A stretch of DNA of 9,515 nt from assembly GCA_937863205.1 (NCBI GenBank), contig CALMGA010000047.1:1-9515 (forward strand). The letters run 5' to 3'. Made by a program: the position numbers and the translations under genes. Below the pieces are notes generated by a model that made no database searches, was not told where the DNA came from, and saw nothing but the letters and a program-made list of their open reading frames with translations. The stretch is from an uncultured Beijerinckiaceae bacterium (GTDB lineage: Bacteria > Pseudomonadota > Alphaproteobacteria > Rhizobiales > Beijerinckiaceae). Each line of letters starts with the position of its first letter. Position 1 is the first letter of the stretch. Shown here piece after piece: positions 1 to 6,386 of this stretch.

Positions 1-241
1 CCGCCGGAGCACCGCCACGGGGAGCTCCGCTGGCGGCCGGCGCCGCTGCGCCTGGCCCGGCCCGGCCCGCGCCGCCCGCGCGTCCGGCACCTGCCGCTCC
101 CGCTCCGCCCGGAGCCGCTGCCCCGGCAGCCGGGCCTTCCGATCCGGCGGCTTGCGAGGCCGGTGGCGCCAGCACGGCGAAGCTCGAAAGGGCGAGCACT
201 CCGGTGCCGACAAGCAGCATTCTTCTGATCTCAAACGTCAC
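1..241 (-). CDS. Gly/Ala-rich exported protein, N-terminal part (runs off left edge)
   Basis: The visible 80 residues begin MTFEIRRMLLVGTGVLALSS. This is a signal peptide with a basic n-region (RR), a hydrophobic core and a likely cleavage site near residues 30-36 (PPASQAAG). After it comes a low-complexity stretch of Gly, Ala, Pro and Arg through residue 80, with no recognisable domain. I chose the GTG at 239-241 because AAGGA lies 6 nt upstream; the in-frame ATG at 218-220 has only a poor, too-close AGAAGA and would lose part of the n-region. The reading frame stays open to the window edge, so the functional part may lie outside. A secreted or periplasmic location is inferred from the signal peptide. 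The function is unknown; similar Gly/Ala tails can be linkers ahead of a folded domain. The next gene on this strand starts at 1073, so it is probably transcribed separately. Confidence 0.6.
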   Translation of the reverse strand, partial: MTFEIRRMLLVGTGVLALSSFAVLAPPASQAAGSEGPAAGAAAPGGAGAAGAGRAGGAGRAGPGAAAPAASGAPRGGAPA

Positions 242-842
242 GGCGTATCCTTGTTTTCGCGCAAACCGCAGCGGTCGCATGGCTCGGCAACCGGCACCCG
301 CGCGAAACGATCCCGGATGAACTGCCGCACCGCGATCCGCGCCGGCTTAGATCGTTCGGGCGAGGGGACCTGCCCGATCCCGGCATCCACGGGATGGCGT
401 GAACTTCGCAGCGTAACCGCGACCTGCCACGCGCCCTCCCGTTTGACGCCCGATCCTGTGCCCGCGACGGGGCGGAGAAAGTTGCCGCTACAGCATCGGA
501 CCGAAAACCACTGCGCACTTTTCGATCCGAGGCGCTAGCCGCAGGTTGACGCCGATCAGCAGCAAGCCCTGAATGGATTTTTCTGCTCGATGGAGATCAA
601 GCCCAACAGTCATGCGGAAGCGCTGAGCCTGGGAAGCGGCCGAGACCGCCGCCGCCGAGCGCATGTCCCAAAAAAAGCGAGAACGGACTGCGATGCGAAC
701 TCTTGTTTCGAAATCAGCGGACGATGCTTTGCGGAATCGGATCGAAAGCGAAGTCCAAGCAAGTGGAAGCGACTCGCCTCGTCGGCTTCGATAACGAAGA
801 CCCGCGCTGGACCCCTTCGTTTGCAGGCGATGGCGCAGATCT
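242..842. other. Gene-poor interval with degenerate inverted repeats
   Basis: About 600 nt without a gene I can support. Open frames on both strands here have basic, Arg/Ser-rich translations typical of shadow frames in GC-rich DNA, with no domain signal and no good ribosome binding site. The interval is somewhat less GC-rich than the flanking genes. It holds an imperfect palindrome at 493-533 and an 11-bp sequence (TTTCGATCCGA, 520-530) repeated exactly in inverted orientation at 737-747. A short perfect hairpin CTTCG-ATAA-CGAAG lies near 787-800. These look like remnants of intergenic repeat elements. The 242-330 part must also hold the promoter of the exported protein at the left edge, but I see no clear -35/-10 pair. 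Confidence 0.5.
493..533. repeat. Imperfect palindrome, RIME-like intergenic element remnant
   Basis: The left arm GCATCGGACCGAAAA (493-507) pairs with the right arm TTTTCGATCCGAGGC (519-533) at 13 of 15 positions around an 11-nt loop. The pattern of 'CGGACCGAAAA ... TTTTCGGTCCG' resembles palindromic intergenic mosaic elements common in rhizobia and relatives. That family assignment is from memory of the motif, not from a search. The two mismatches suggest an old, decaying copy. Confidence 0.5.
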
Positions 843-1073
843 TCAGCGCCGCAGTGGATCAAGCCATCGGGCGGCGGCGAGGGCGATCAGCGAGAGAGCC
901 AGGGCGACGACGATGCGGACCAGCGCCGTGCCGGCGGCGAGGTGGTGAAGGGCGACGCCGACGATCGACACTGGGATCAGCACGGCGGCGGCAATGAAGA
1001 CCGTTGCCGCGACGACACGGACGAGTACGGCAAGCGAGTGGGTGTGATGGGGCGTGAGACGAGCGCCGATCAT
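843..1073 (-). CDS. Small two-helix membrane protein, hypothetical
   Basis: A 76-residue protein starting MIGARLTPHHTHSLAVLVRV. Residues about 13-36 and 46-70 are two hydrophobic helices (Val/Ala/Ile/Leu-rich), joined by a short HHLAAG turn. The C-terminus is short and basic (RWLDPLRR). The N-terminus carries a small His cluster (HHTH, residues 9-12). I chose the ATG at 1071-1073 because GGAG lies exactly 6 nt upstream; a TTG further upstream overlaps that ribosome binding site. A sigma70-like promoter (1115-1143) and a perfect palindrome (1092-1106) sit directly in front, which strongly supports a real, regulated gene. I do not recognise the family. It appears monocistronic, since no gene follows on this strand until 241. 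The inner-membrane location is inferred from the helices. Confidence 0.65.
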   Translation of the reverse strand: MIGARLTPHHTHSLAVLVRVVAATVFIAAAVLIPVSIVGVALHHLAAGTALVRIVVALALSLIALAAARWLDPLRR

Positions 1074-1091
1074 GAGAAACTCCAATGCGGC

Positions 1092-1106
1092 GCACCAAAT
1101 TGGTGC
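1092..1106. promoter_or_regulatory. Operator-like perfect palindrome
   Basis: GCACCAA-A-TTGGTGC is a perfect 7+1+7 inverted repeat. It begins about 9 nt downstream of the candidate -10 hexamer (1115-1120) for the gene starting at 1073, so it covers roughly +1 to +15. The size and symmetry fit a dimeric repressor site that would block initiation or promoter clearance. The regulator is not identified and no regulator gene is adjacent. Confidence 0.5.
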
Positions 1107-1114
1107 TGCGATGC

Positions 1115-1143
1115 AATATAAAAGAAGTTGTCAACTCCGCCAA
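1115..1143 (-). promoter_or_regulatory. Sigma70-like promoter for the small membrane protein
   Basis: Read on the minus strand: -35 TTGGCG (1138-1143), a 17-nt spacer, -10 TATATT (1115-1120, 5 of 6 to consensus). The spacer is AT-rich compared with the window, and a TTGACA also occurs inside it at a spacing that does not fit a good -10. The predicted start falls near 1107, at the edge of the palindrome at 1092-1106. Confidence 0.5.
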
Positions 1144-1273
1144 TAGGGGGAGGAACGTTCAAGGCGCAGGGCAGGGCCGCGCTCGCGATGCAGACACGCA
1201 CGGCGCCTGACTGATGAACCCATGCCGCTAAGCAGGACGAGCACACGAGTGCACAGCCTTGTCGGCAGCATGC

Positions 1274-1307
1274 GCCTCGCGAAGCGATCCGATCGAACGA
1301 GCGAGGC
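1274..1307. repeat. Nested inverted repeat downstream of the transglycosylase gene
   Basis: Outer arms GCCTCGC (1274-1280) and GCGAGGC (1301-1307) enclose an inner palindrome CGATC-C-GATCG (1285-1295). It lies 37-70 nt beyond the stop codon at 1344. It could slow polymerase or protect the 3' end of the five-gene transcript. No T-tract follows on the minus strand, so it is not a classical intrinsic terminator. Confidence 0.35.
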
Positions 1308-1343
1308 TCCAGGCGATGGCGCCCGAGCGAGCGGAGGTGAGGG

Positions 1344-2186
1344 TCACCGCAACACGTTGCGGAGCACAACGCAGTTCCCGCCGCCGCGCTCAAGCTTGCG
1401 GCACAGCCCTTCGCTCGCCGCCCGGCTGTCGTTCTCGATCTGCACGACGTATTTGCGCGCGGGGGCCTCGCCGAAGCGGCGGCGGCGCAGGGCGAAGGGC
1501 AGGGCGCCGAGCGTGTCGGCGTATTTGGCGCGGATCAGCTGCCATTCCGCCAGCACGGCCGGCCGGTTGAAGCTGCCGACCAGGATCACCGCCCAGGCCT
1601 TGGGCGGCGGCGCACCGGGATCGTCGGCGGGCGGGCTCGCGCGGCGGCCGGCGTTGCCGGCGAAGGCGAGGCAGGAAAAGCCCGGCTCGGGGGCGAGGGC
1701 CGGGGGCGGCGAAGCACGCCATTCCCCAATTTCGTGTCCGGTGACGATTGCGACATACTCGATCGTCTCCCGCGGCAGGCCGGCGCTGCCGGCGAGCCAG
1801 CGGCCGAGCCGTCCGGGGCCGGCATTGTAGGCGGCTGCGGCGAGGCCGATGTTGCCGAACTGCGCCCGCAATTCCTTGAGGTAGGCGGCGGATTCGTCGA
1901 GCGCCCGCGTCGGCTCGAAGGGATCAAGCAGGCCGCGCGCGGCCGCCGTTCCCGGCATGAACTGCGCCACGCCCTGCGCCCCGGCCGGACTCTGCGCCAG
2001 CGGGTCGAAGCGGCTTTCCTGCCAGATCAGCCGGGTGAAGAAGGCGAAGGGCAGGTCGTTGCGGCGAGCCGCCGCCTCCAGCGCGCCGCACAGGGTCGGC
2101 CGGGCCGGCATTTGCGCTCGCGCGGTGCCGGCCAACATCATTGCGGCAAGCACGGCGGCGGCTCGCACGAAGCACGAGCCGATCAC
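1344..2186 (-). CDS. Exported lytic transglycosylase with SPOR-like C-terminus
   Basis: A 280-residue protein. Residues 1-24 are a signal peptide (hydrophobic core AAAVLAAMMLAG, cleavage near ARA|Q). Residues about 33-135 form an SLT (goose-lysozyme-like) domain. Its catalytic Glu is E57 in WQESRF, followed by GAQGVAQFMPGTA (about 69-81) and AAYNAGPGRLGRWLAG (about 115-130), all hallmark motifs. Family members cleave the MurNAc-GlcNAc bond of peptidoglycan, forming 1,6-anhydroMurNAc. After a Pro/Ala linker, residues about 196-280 (WAVILVGSF ... CVVLRN) resemble a SPOR domain, which binds glycan strands lacking stem peptides. It contains two Cys (262 and 272) that could form a disulfide. The start is GTG at 2184-2186, 23 nt after the peroxiredoxin stop; the ribosome binding site is weak, and a later in-frame GTG at codon 7 is possible. 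It is the last gene of the operon. Confidence 0.85.
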   Translation of the reverse strand: MIGSCFVRAAAVLAAMMLAGTARAQMPARPTLCGALEAAARRNDLPFAFFTRLIWQESRFDPLAQSPAGAQGVAQFMPGTAAARGLLDPFEPTRALDESAAYLKELRAQFGNIGLAAAAYNAGPGRLGRWLAGSAGLPRETIEYVAIVTGHEIGEWRASPPPALAPEPGFSCLAFAGNAGRRASPPADDPGAPPPKAWAVILVGSFNRPAVLAEWQLIRAKYADTLGALPFALRRRRFGEAPARKYVVQIENDSRAASEGLCRKLERGGGNCVVLRNVLR

Positions 2187-2209
2187 GCCGCGCCCGCCCG
2201 CTCTGCTGC

Positions 2210-2791
2210 CTACGGCTTCTGCTTGGCCCGCCACGCCCGCACCGTGTCGAGAACGTTCCGGATGTGCGGCGCGGCGTCGCCATCCGCGAGGCTCGACAGG
2301 ATCGTGCCATCGGGCGCGATCACGTAGGACACCCGCTCGGCGAACCCCAAGCTGGTGCCGGGGATGGCCAGGGCGACGCCGTAGCTGCGGGCGACGGCGA
2401 GCTTGGGATCGGCGCCGACGGGGAAGGTGTCGCGGCATTCCTTGGCCGAAAACTCCCGCTGCGTGGCGAGGCTGTCGGCGGACAGGCCGATCACGCTGGC
2501 GCCGGCCTGCGCGAACTGCGGCATGGCGTCGGCGAAGTCGTGCGCCTCCACCGTGCACACGCTGGTGAAGCTTTTGGGATAGAAGTACAGGACCACCGGC
2601 CCCTTCTTCAGCGCCGCCGCTAGCTCGAAGGTGAAGGTGCGCCCGCCCTGCGCCGCCTCCACCGTGAAGGGTGGTGCGGTTACCCCGGTCTGCAGCGCGG
2701 CCGAGGCGGAACGGGACTGCATCGCCAGCGCGGGGAGAAGCACCAGAGCGCTGAGGCAGGCAAGGAGCGGGACGAAGCGTCGGGAGGTCAT
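2210..2791 (-). CDS. Exported PrxQ/BCP-type peroxiredoxin
   Basis: A 193-residue thioredoxin-fold peroxidase. Residues 1-32 are a signal peptide (MTSRRFVPLLACLSALVLLP), so it should work in the periplasm or be membrane-tethered. The peroxidatic Cys is C79 in YFYPKSFTSVCTVEAHDF. In classical BCP the resolving Cys follows five residues later; here that position is His84. A second Cys, C119 in FSAKECRDTFPVGAD, sits where the alternative helix-alpha3 resolving Cys of some PrxQ proteins lies, so an atypical two-Cys cycle is likely (inference). GVTAPPF near 36-42 is the usual family entry. I chose the ATG at 2789-2791 because AAGG lies 8 nt upstream and it gives a compact signal peptide. It begins 10 nt after the oxidoreductase stop. 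The electron donor is unknown. Confidence 0.88.
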   Translation of the reverse strand: MTSRRFVPLLACLSALVLLPALAMQSRSASAALQTGVTAPPFTVEAAQGGRTFTFELAAALKKGPVVLYFYPKSFTSVCTVEAHDFADAMPQFAQAGASVIGLSADSLATQREFSAKECRDTFPVGADPKLAVARSYGVALAIPGTSLGFAERVSYVIAPDGTILSSLADGDAAPHIRNVLDTVRAWRAKQKP

Positions 2792-2801
2792 GGGATGCAC
2801 C

Positions 2802-3827
2802 TTATCCGGCAACGCGCACCAGCGTCTTGCCGAAATTGCGTCCCTCCAGCATGCCGAGGAAGGTGGCCGGCGCGTTCTCCAGGCCGTCGGTCACGTCCTC
2901 GCGATAGCGGATGCGGCCCTCGGCGATGCCGGCCGCCACCTCGTCGAGAAAGGCGGCATGGTGGTCGGCGTAGAACTCGGTGTTGATGAAGCCGCGCAAC
3001 GTCAGGCTCTTGATGAGGACGTCGCGCATGGCGGCGGCGAGGCGGCCGGGTGCTTCCTCCACGGTGCCGCTGTATTGCGCGATGAGTCCGCAAACCGGCA
3101 CCCGGGCGAAGGAATTGAGCAGGGGCTGCACGGCCTGCCACACGGCGCCCCCGACGTTCTCGAAGTACACGTCGATGCCGTTCGGGCAGGCGGCGGCGAG
3201 CTGCGCGGGCATGTCGGGCGCGCGGTGGTCGATCGCTCCGTCGAAGCCGAGGTCGTCGGAGAGGTAGCGGCATTTGGCCGGACCGCCGGCGAGACCGACC
3301 GCCCGGCAGCCCCACATCTTGGCGAGCTGGCCGACGAGCGAGCCGACCGGGCCGCTGGCGGCCGCGACCACAACCGTTTCGCCGGGCTTGGGCCGGCCGA
3401 TCAGCTTGAGGCCGGTCCAGGCGGTGAAGCCCGGCATGCCGAGTACGCCGAGCGCGGTCGAGACCGGCGCGATGGCGGGATCGAGCTTGCGCACGCGCAC
3501 GTCGGGCACGACCGCGGCATGGGTGCTCCAGCCGGTCTGCGCCAGCACGACGTCGCCCACGCGGAAGCTCTGGCAATCGCTGGCAATCACGCAGGCCACG
3601 CCCTCCGCCTGCATCGGCGCGCCGAGGGCGACCGGCTTGGCATAGGACGTCCGGTCGTCCATCCGACCGCGCATGTAGGGGTCGAGCGAGAAGGTGAGGG
3701 TGCGCAGCAGCAGGCCGCCCGGCGGCAGCGCGGGCATCGCCGTTGTCTCCAGGCGGAGATCGTGGAGCGTCGGCTTGCCCCGCGGCCGCGAAGCGAGAAC
3801 GATCTGCCGGGCGGTGTCGGGGGTCAT
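2802..3827 (-). CDS. Zinc-free NADP-dependent oxidoreductase, CurA/alkenal reductase-like (MDR family)
   Basis: A 341-residue medium-chain dehydrogenase/reductase without the catalytic zinc ligands. Motifs of the leukotriene B4 dehydrogenase/curcumin reductase group are present: DPYMRGRM (49-56), GMPGFTAWTGL (130-140), the nucleotide-binding AASGPVGSLVGQLAK (156-170), GIDVYFENVGG (217-227) and the C-terminal GMLEGRNFGKTLVRV. Relatives reduce the C=C bond of alpha,beta-unsaturated ketones or aldehydes with NADPH in the cytoplasm; the true substrate here is unknown. The length is normal for the group. The ATG at 3825-3827 shares ATGA with the stop of the hydrolase gene, a sign of translational coupling, and a GGGAG lies about 10 nt upstream. 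A role in removing reactive electrophiles fits its neighbours, a hydrolase and a peroxiredoxin. Confidence 0.88.
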   Translation of the reverse strand: MTPDTARQIVLASRPRGKPTLHDLRLETTAMPALPPGGLLLRTLTFSLDPYMRGRMDDRTSYAKPVALGAPMQAEGVACVIASDCQSFRVGDVVLAQTGWSTHAAVVPDVRVRKLDPAIAPVSTALGVLGMPGFTAWTGLKLIGRPKPGETVVVAAASGPVGSLVGQLAKMWGCRAVGLAGGPAKCRYLSDDLGFDGAIDHRAPDMPAQLAAACPNGIDVYFENVGGAVWQAVQPLLNSFARVPVCGLIAQYSGTVEEAPGRLAAAMRDVLIKSLTLRGFINTEFYADHHAAFLDEVAAGIAEGRIRYREDVTDGLENAPATFLGMLEGRNFGKTLVRVAG

Positions 3828-4744
3828 CGCGCTGCGTCTCCCGGGGACGACCCTTGCACCGCGTGGGTCAGGCCTTTGCGCGCCAGCCATTCGGCCAAGG
3901 CGGCGTTCACGGCCCCGGGGGCGTCCTGCTGCACCCAGTGCGAAGCGTCGGGCAGGCGGCGCAGGGTGAAATCATCGACGAGACCGTCGTAGCCTTCCGT
4001 CAACTCCAGGCCCAGCGCCGTATCGTGCTCGCCCCATACCATCAGGGTCGGTATCCCGATCGGCGCCGAAGAGGGCGCCTTGAGGAAGCCGGCGGCATTG
4101 GCCCGGTAGTAGTTGAGCATCGCCGTCATCGCGCCGGGGCGCAGCGCGTTGTCGCGGTAGCGGGCGAGCACGTCTGGCGGAAACGCCTGCCTGTTGCGCG
4201 ACATGCCGGTGAAGGCGCGCTCCACTGCGCGGGCGCCGCCGGCGGTCAGCACCCGCTCCGGCAGCCAAGGCAGCTGGAAGAAGGCGACGTACCAGGATCG
4301 CCGGCGCTGCGCCCAGGAATGGGCGATGACCCGGCGATACACGTCGGGGTGCGGCACGTTCATGATGACGAGGCCATCGAGAGGGCGGGCTTGCCGGATC
4401 GCGAAGGCCCAGGCGATGACCGCCCCCCAATCGTGCCCGACCAGCAGGCGGCGGCGGGCGCCCAGCGCGTCGAACAGGGTCGCCGCATCCTCGACCAGTG
4501 CGTGCAGGCGGTAGGCCGAGCGATCCGCCGGCCGGCTGCTGTCGCCGTAGCCGCGCAGGTCCGGCGCCACCGCTCGCCAGCCGAATCGGGCCAGTTCGGG
4601 CAGCTGGTGGCGCCACGAGATCCGCGCCTCGGGAAAGCCGTGCAGCAGCAGGGCGACATCGTCGCCCTCGCCGCATTCGTCGCACGCGAAGTCGAGGCCG
4701 TTGGCCCGGATGGTGCGGCTGGTGATCGCCGGGGTCAGCGCCAC
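3824..4744 (-). CDS. Alpha/beta hydrolase, epoxide hydrolase-like
   Basis: A 306-residue cytoplasmic hydrolase of the alpha/beta fold. The oxyanion-hole motif HGFP is at 35-38. The nucleophile elbow GHDWG (103-107) carries Asp105 rather than Ser, as in epoxide hydrolases and haloalkane/haloacetate dehalogenases. The acid is probably D241 (WGEHD) and the catalytic base H269 (ASHWVQQ). The cap contains LNYYRAN, matching the tyrosine-bearing NYYR motif of epoxide hydrolases, so I favour that activity over dehalogenation. No ATG is available near the N-terminus. The GTG at 4742-4744 overlaps leuC by 10 nt but has its purine run immediately adjacent. A CTG at 4736-4738, preceded by GGGAG at 5 nt and overlapping the leuC stop as CTGA, is a credible alternative. 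It ends in the ATGA shared with the oxidoreductase. Confidence 0.85.
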   Translation of the reverse strand: MALTPAITSRTIRANGLDFACDECGEGDDVALLLHGFPEARISWRHQLPELARFGWRAVAPDLRGYGDSSRPADRSAYRLHALVEDAATLFDALGARRRLLVGHDWGAVIAWAFAIRQARPLDGLVIMNVPHPDVYRRVIAHSWAQRRRSWYVAFFQLPWLPERVLTAGGARAVERAFTGMSRNRQAFPPDVLARYRDNALRPGAMTAMLNYYRANAAGFLKAPSSAPIGIPTLMVWGEHDTALGLELTEGYDGLVDDFTLRRLPDASHWVQQDAPGAVNAALAEWLARKGLTHAVQGSSPGDAAR

Positions 4745-6141
4745 TCCCTGATATCCACGAAGCGCCCGGCGATGGCCGCCGCCGCCGCCATCTCCGGCGA
4801 CACCAGATGGGTGCGCCCGCGCGGACCCTGACGCCCCTCGAAGTTGCGGTTGGAGGTCGAAGCGCAGCGCTGTTGCGGCTTGAGCTTGTCGGGGTTCATG
4901 CCCAGGCACATCGAGCACCCCGGCTCGCGCCATTCGAAGCCGGCGTCGAGGAACACGCGGTCGAGCCCTTCCGCCTCGGCCTGGCGCTTCACCAGGCCGG
5001 AGCCCGGCACCACCATCGCCTCGACCCGCTCGGCGACCCTGCGTCCCGCGACCACGGCGGCGGCGGCGCGCAGGTCCTCGATGCGGCCGTTGGTGCAGGA
5101 GCCGATGAACACCTTGTCGAGCGCGATGTCGGTGATCCGCTCGCCGCCGCGCAGGCCCATGTAGTCCAGCGCGCGGCGGATCGCCGCCCGCTTGTTGTCG
5201 TCGGCGGCGTCCTCGCTGCGCGGCACCCGGCCGGCGACGGTCACCACATCCTGCGGGCTGGTTCCCCACGAGACGACCGGCGACAGGTTGCCGGCATCGA
5301 GGCGGACTTCCCTGTCGAAACGCGCGCCCTCGTCGCTGTTCAGCCTCGACCAGGCGGCGACGGCGCGATCCCAGGCCCCGCCGCTGGGCGCGCGCGGGCG
5401 TCCCTCCAGGTAGGCGAAGGTTTTCTCGTCGGGCGCGACGAGCCCGGCGCGGGCACCACCCTCGATGGACATGTTGCACATGGTCATCCGCCCTTCGAGC
5501 GACAGGGCGCGTACGGCCGAGCCGGCATATTCGATGACGTGGCCGGTGCCGCCGGCGGTGCCGATCTCGCCGATCACGGCGAGGATGATGTCCTTGGCGG
5601 TGACGCCCGGCGCGGCGACGCCGTCCACCGTCACACGCATGTTGCGGGCCTTCTTCTGCAGCAGGGTCTGGGTGGCGAGCACGTGCTCGACCTCCGACGT
5701 GCCGATCCCCTGCGCCAGCGCGCCGAAGGCGCCGTGGGTGGAGGTGTGCGAGTCGCCGCACACGATCGTGGTGCCGGGCAGGGTGAACCCCTGTTCGGGC
5801 CCGATGATGTGGACGATGCCCTGACGGCGATCGTGCTGGTCGAAGTAGGTCAGCCCGAACTCGGCCACGTTGCGGGCCAGGGTTTCGACCTGCAACCGGC
5901 TTTCGGCATCCTCGATCCCCTGCGAACGGTCGGTGGTGGGGACGTTGTGATCGACCACGGCCAGCGTGCGCTCGGGCGAACGGACGCGGCGCCCGGCCGT
6001 GCGCAGGCCCGCGAAGGCCTGCGGACTCGTCACCTCGTGGACGAGGTGACGGTCGATGTAGAGGAGGGCTGTGCCGTCGGCCTGCTGCTCGACCACGTGG
6101 TCGTCCCAGATCTTGTCGTAGAGCGTGCGCGGCAGTCCCAT
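4735..6141 (-). CDS. leuC: 3-isopropylmalate dehydratase large subunit
   Basis: LeuC, 468 residues, the usual family length. With LeuD it isomerises 2-isopropylmalate to 3-isopropylmalate in leucine biosynthesis in the cytoplasm. The aconitase-type [4Fe-4S] cluster ligands are C349 (FIGSCTNGR), C409 and C412 ([13 protein letters not shown]). Further family motifs are [14 protein letters not shown] (30-43), DHNVPTTDR (64-72), [12 protein letters not shown] (129-140) and NRNFEGRQG (431-439). The start at 6139-6141 ([17 protein letters not shown]) matches the family N-terminus; upstream in-frame codons would add an unrelated basic stretch. The ribosome binding site is modest (GGAA at 8 nt). No leuD or leuB is visible, and unrelated genes follow directly, overlapping its 3' end. 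The separation of leuC from leuD occurs in other alphaproteobacteria. A possible leader hairpin lies at 6223-6247. Confidence 0.97.
   Translation of the reverse strand: MGLPRTLYDKIWDDHVVEQQADGTALLYIDRHLVHEVTSPQAFAGLRTAGRRVRSPERTLAVVDHNVPTTDRSQGIEDAESRLQVETLARNVAEFGLTYFDQHDRRQGIVHIIGPEQGFTLPGTTIVCGDSHTSTHGAFGALAQGIGTSEVEHVLATQTLLQKKARNMRVTVDGVAAPGVTAKDIILAVIGEIGTAGGTGHVIEYAGSAVRALSLEGRMTMCNMSIEGGARAGLVAPDEKTFAYLEGRPRAPSGGAWDRAVAAWSRLNSDEGARFDREVRLDAGNLSPVVSWGTSPQDVVTVAGRVPRSEDAADDNKRAAIRRALDYMGLRGGERITDIALDKVFIGSCTNGRIEDLRAAAAVVAGRRVAERVEAMVVPGSGLVKRQAEAEGLDRVFLDAGFEWREPGCSMCLGMNPDKLKPQQRCASTSNRNFEGRQGPRGRTHLVSPEMAAAAAIAGRFVDIREWR
6028..6051. repeat. Perfect 24-nt palindrome inside leuC
   Basis: CGTCACCTCGT (6028-6038) and ACGAGGTGACG (6041-6051) are exact reverse complements around GG, within codons of the conserved RHLVHEVTS segment near residue 31. 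In the mRNA it would form an 11-bp stem only if the top pairs open to make a loop. It may be a by-product of codon choice in a conserved peptide. Confidence 0.5.
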
Positions 6142-6222
6142 GGATCGCGTTCCGGTCGTCTCGGCTGGCCTCCAGATGAGGCGGCACCGTCCTACGCGCA
6201 ACCCGCCGGCGGGGAAAGGGGA

Positions 6223-6247
6223 GCCTGCGGCGGCGCGGGCCGCAGGC
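6223..6247 (-). promoter_or_regulatory. Candidate leader hairpin upstream of leuC
   Basis: A perfect 9-bp stem (GCCTGCGGC at 6223-6231 and GCCGCAGGC at 6239-6247) with a 7-nt loop lies about 80 nt before the leuC start. On the leuC strand it is followed by a pyrimidine run (TCCCCTTTCCCC) rather than a pure T-tract. It could be an attenuator-like or pausing structure. I found no leucine-rich leader peptide: the in-frame upstream codons have a single Leu before the hairpin. The regulatory role is speculative. Confidence 0.3.
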
Positions 6248-6386
6248 GATCGCACCTTTTCAAGGCAAACCCGATCTGCGATGGATGCGGCTGCGCACCG
6301 CCGTGCGGCCTCGTGCACTTGCGTCATGGTTTTGGGCTGCGCAACGCCCACGCGACCTCAACCCGTCGTTTAGGGACTGCCATCCG

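Noticed and set aside
590..997. Plus-strand open frame of 135 codons, and the opposing minus-strand frame at 488-862
   Set aside because: Both are basic and Arg/Ser-rich without domain motifs or a good ribosome binding site. They overlap the better-supported membrane protein gene or each other, as expected of shadow frames in GC-rich DNA.
2187..2558. Upstream extension of the transglycosylase frame to a 404-residue protein
   Set aside because: The added part is an out-of-frame reading of the peroxiredoxin gene and would bury the clear signal peptide.
4745..6187. Extension of the hydrolase frame upstream to a 787-residue protein
   Set aside because: The extra 480 residues are the shadow of leuC in another frame.
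6142..6351. LeuC with a 70-residue N-terminal extension
   Set aside because: The conserved family start is [15 protein letters not shown] at 6141, and the extension has no motif and overlaps the leader hairpin.
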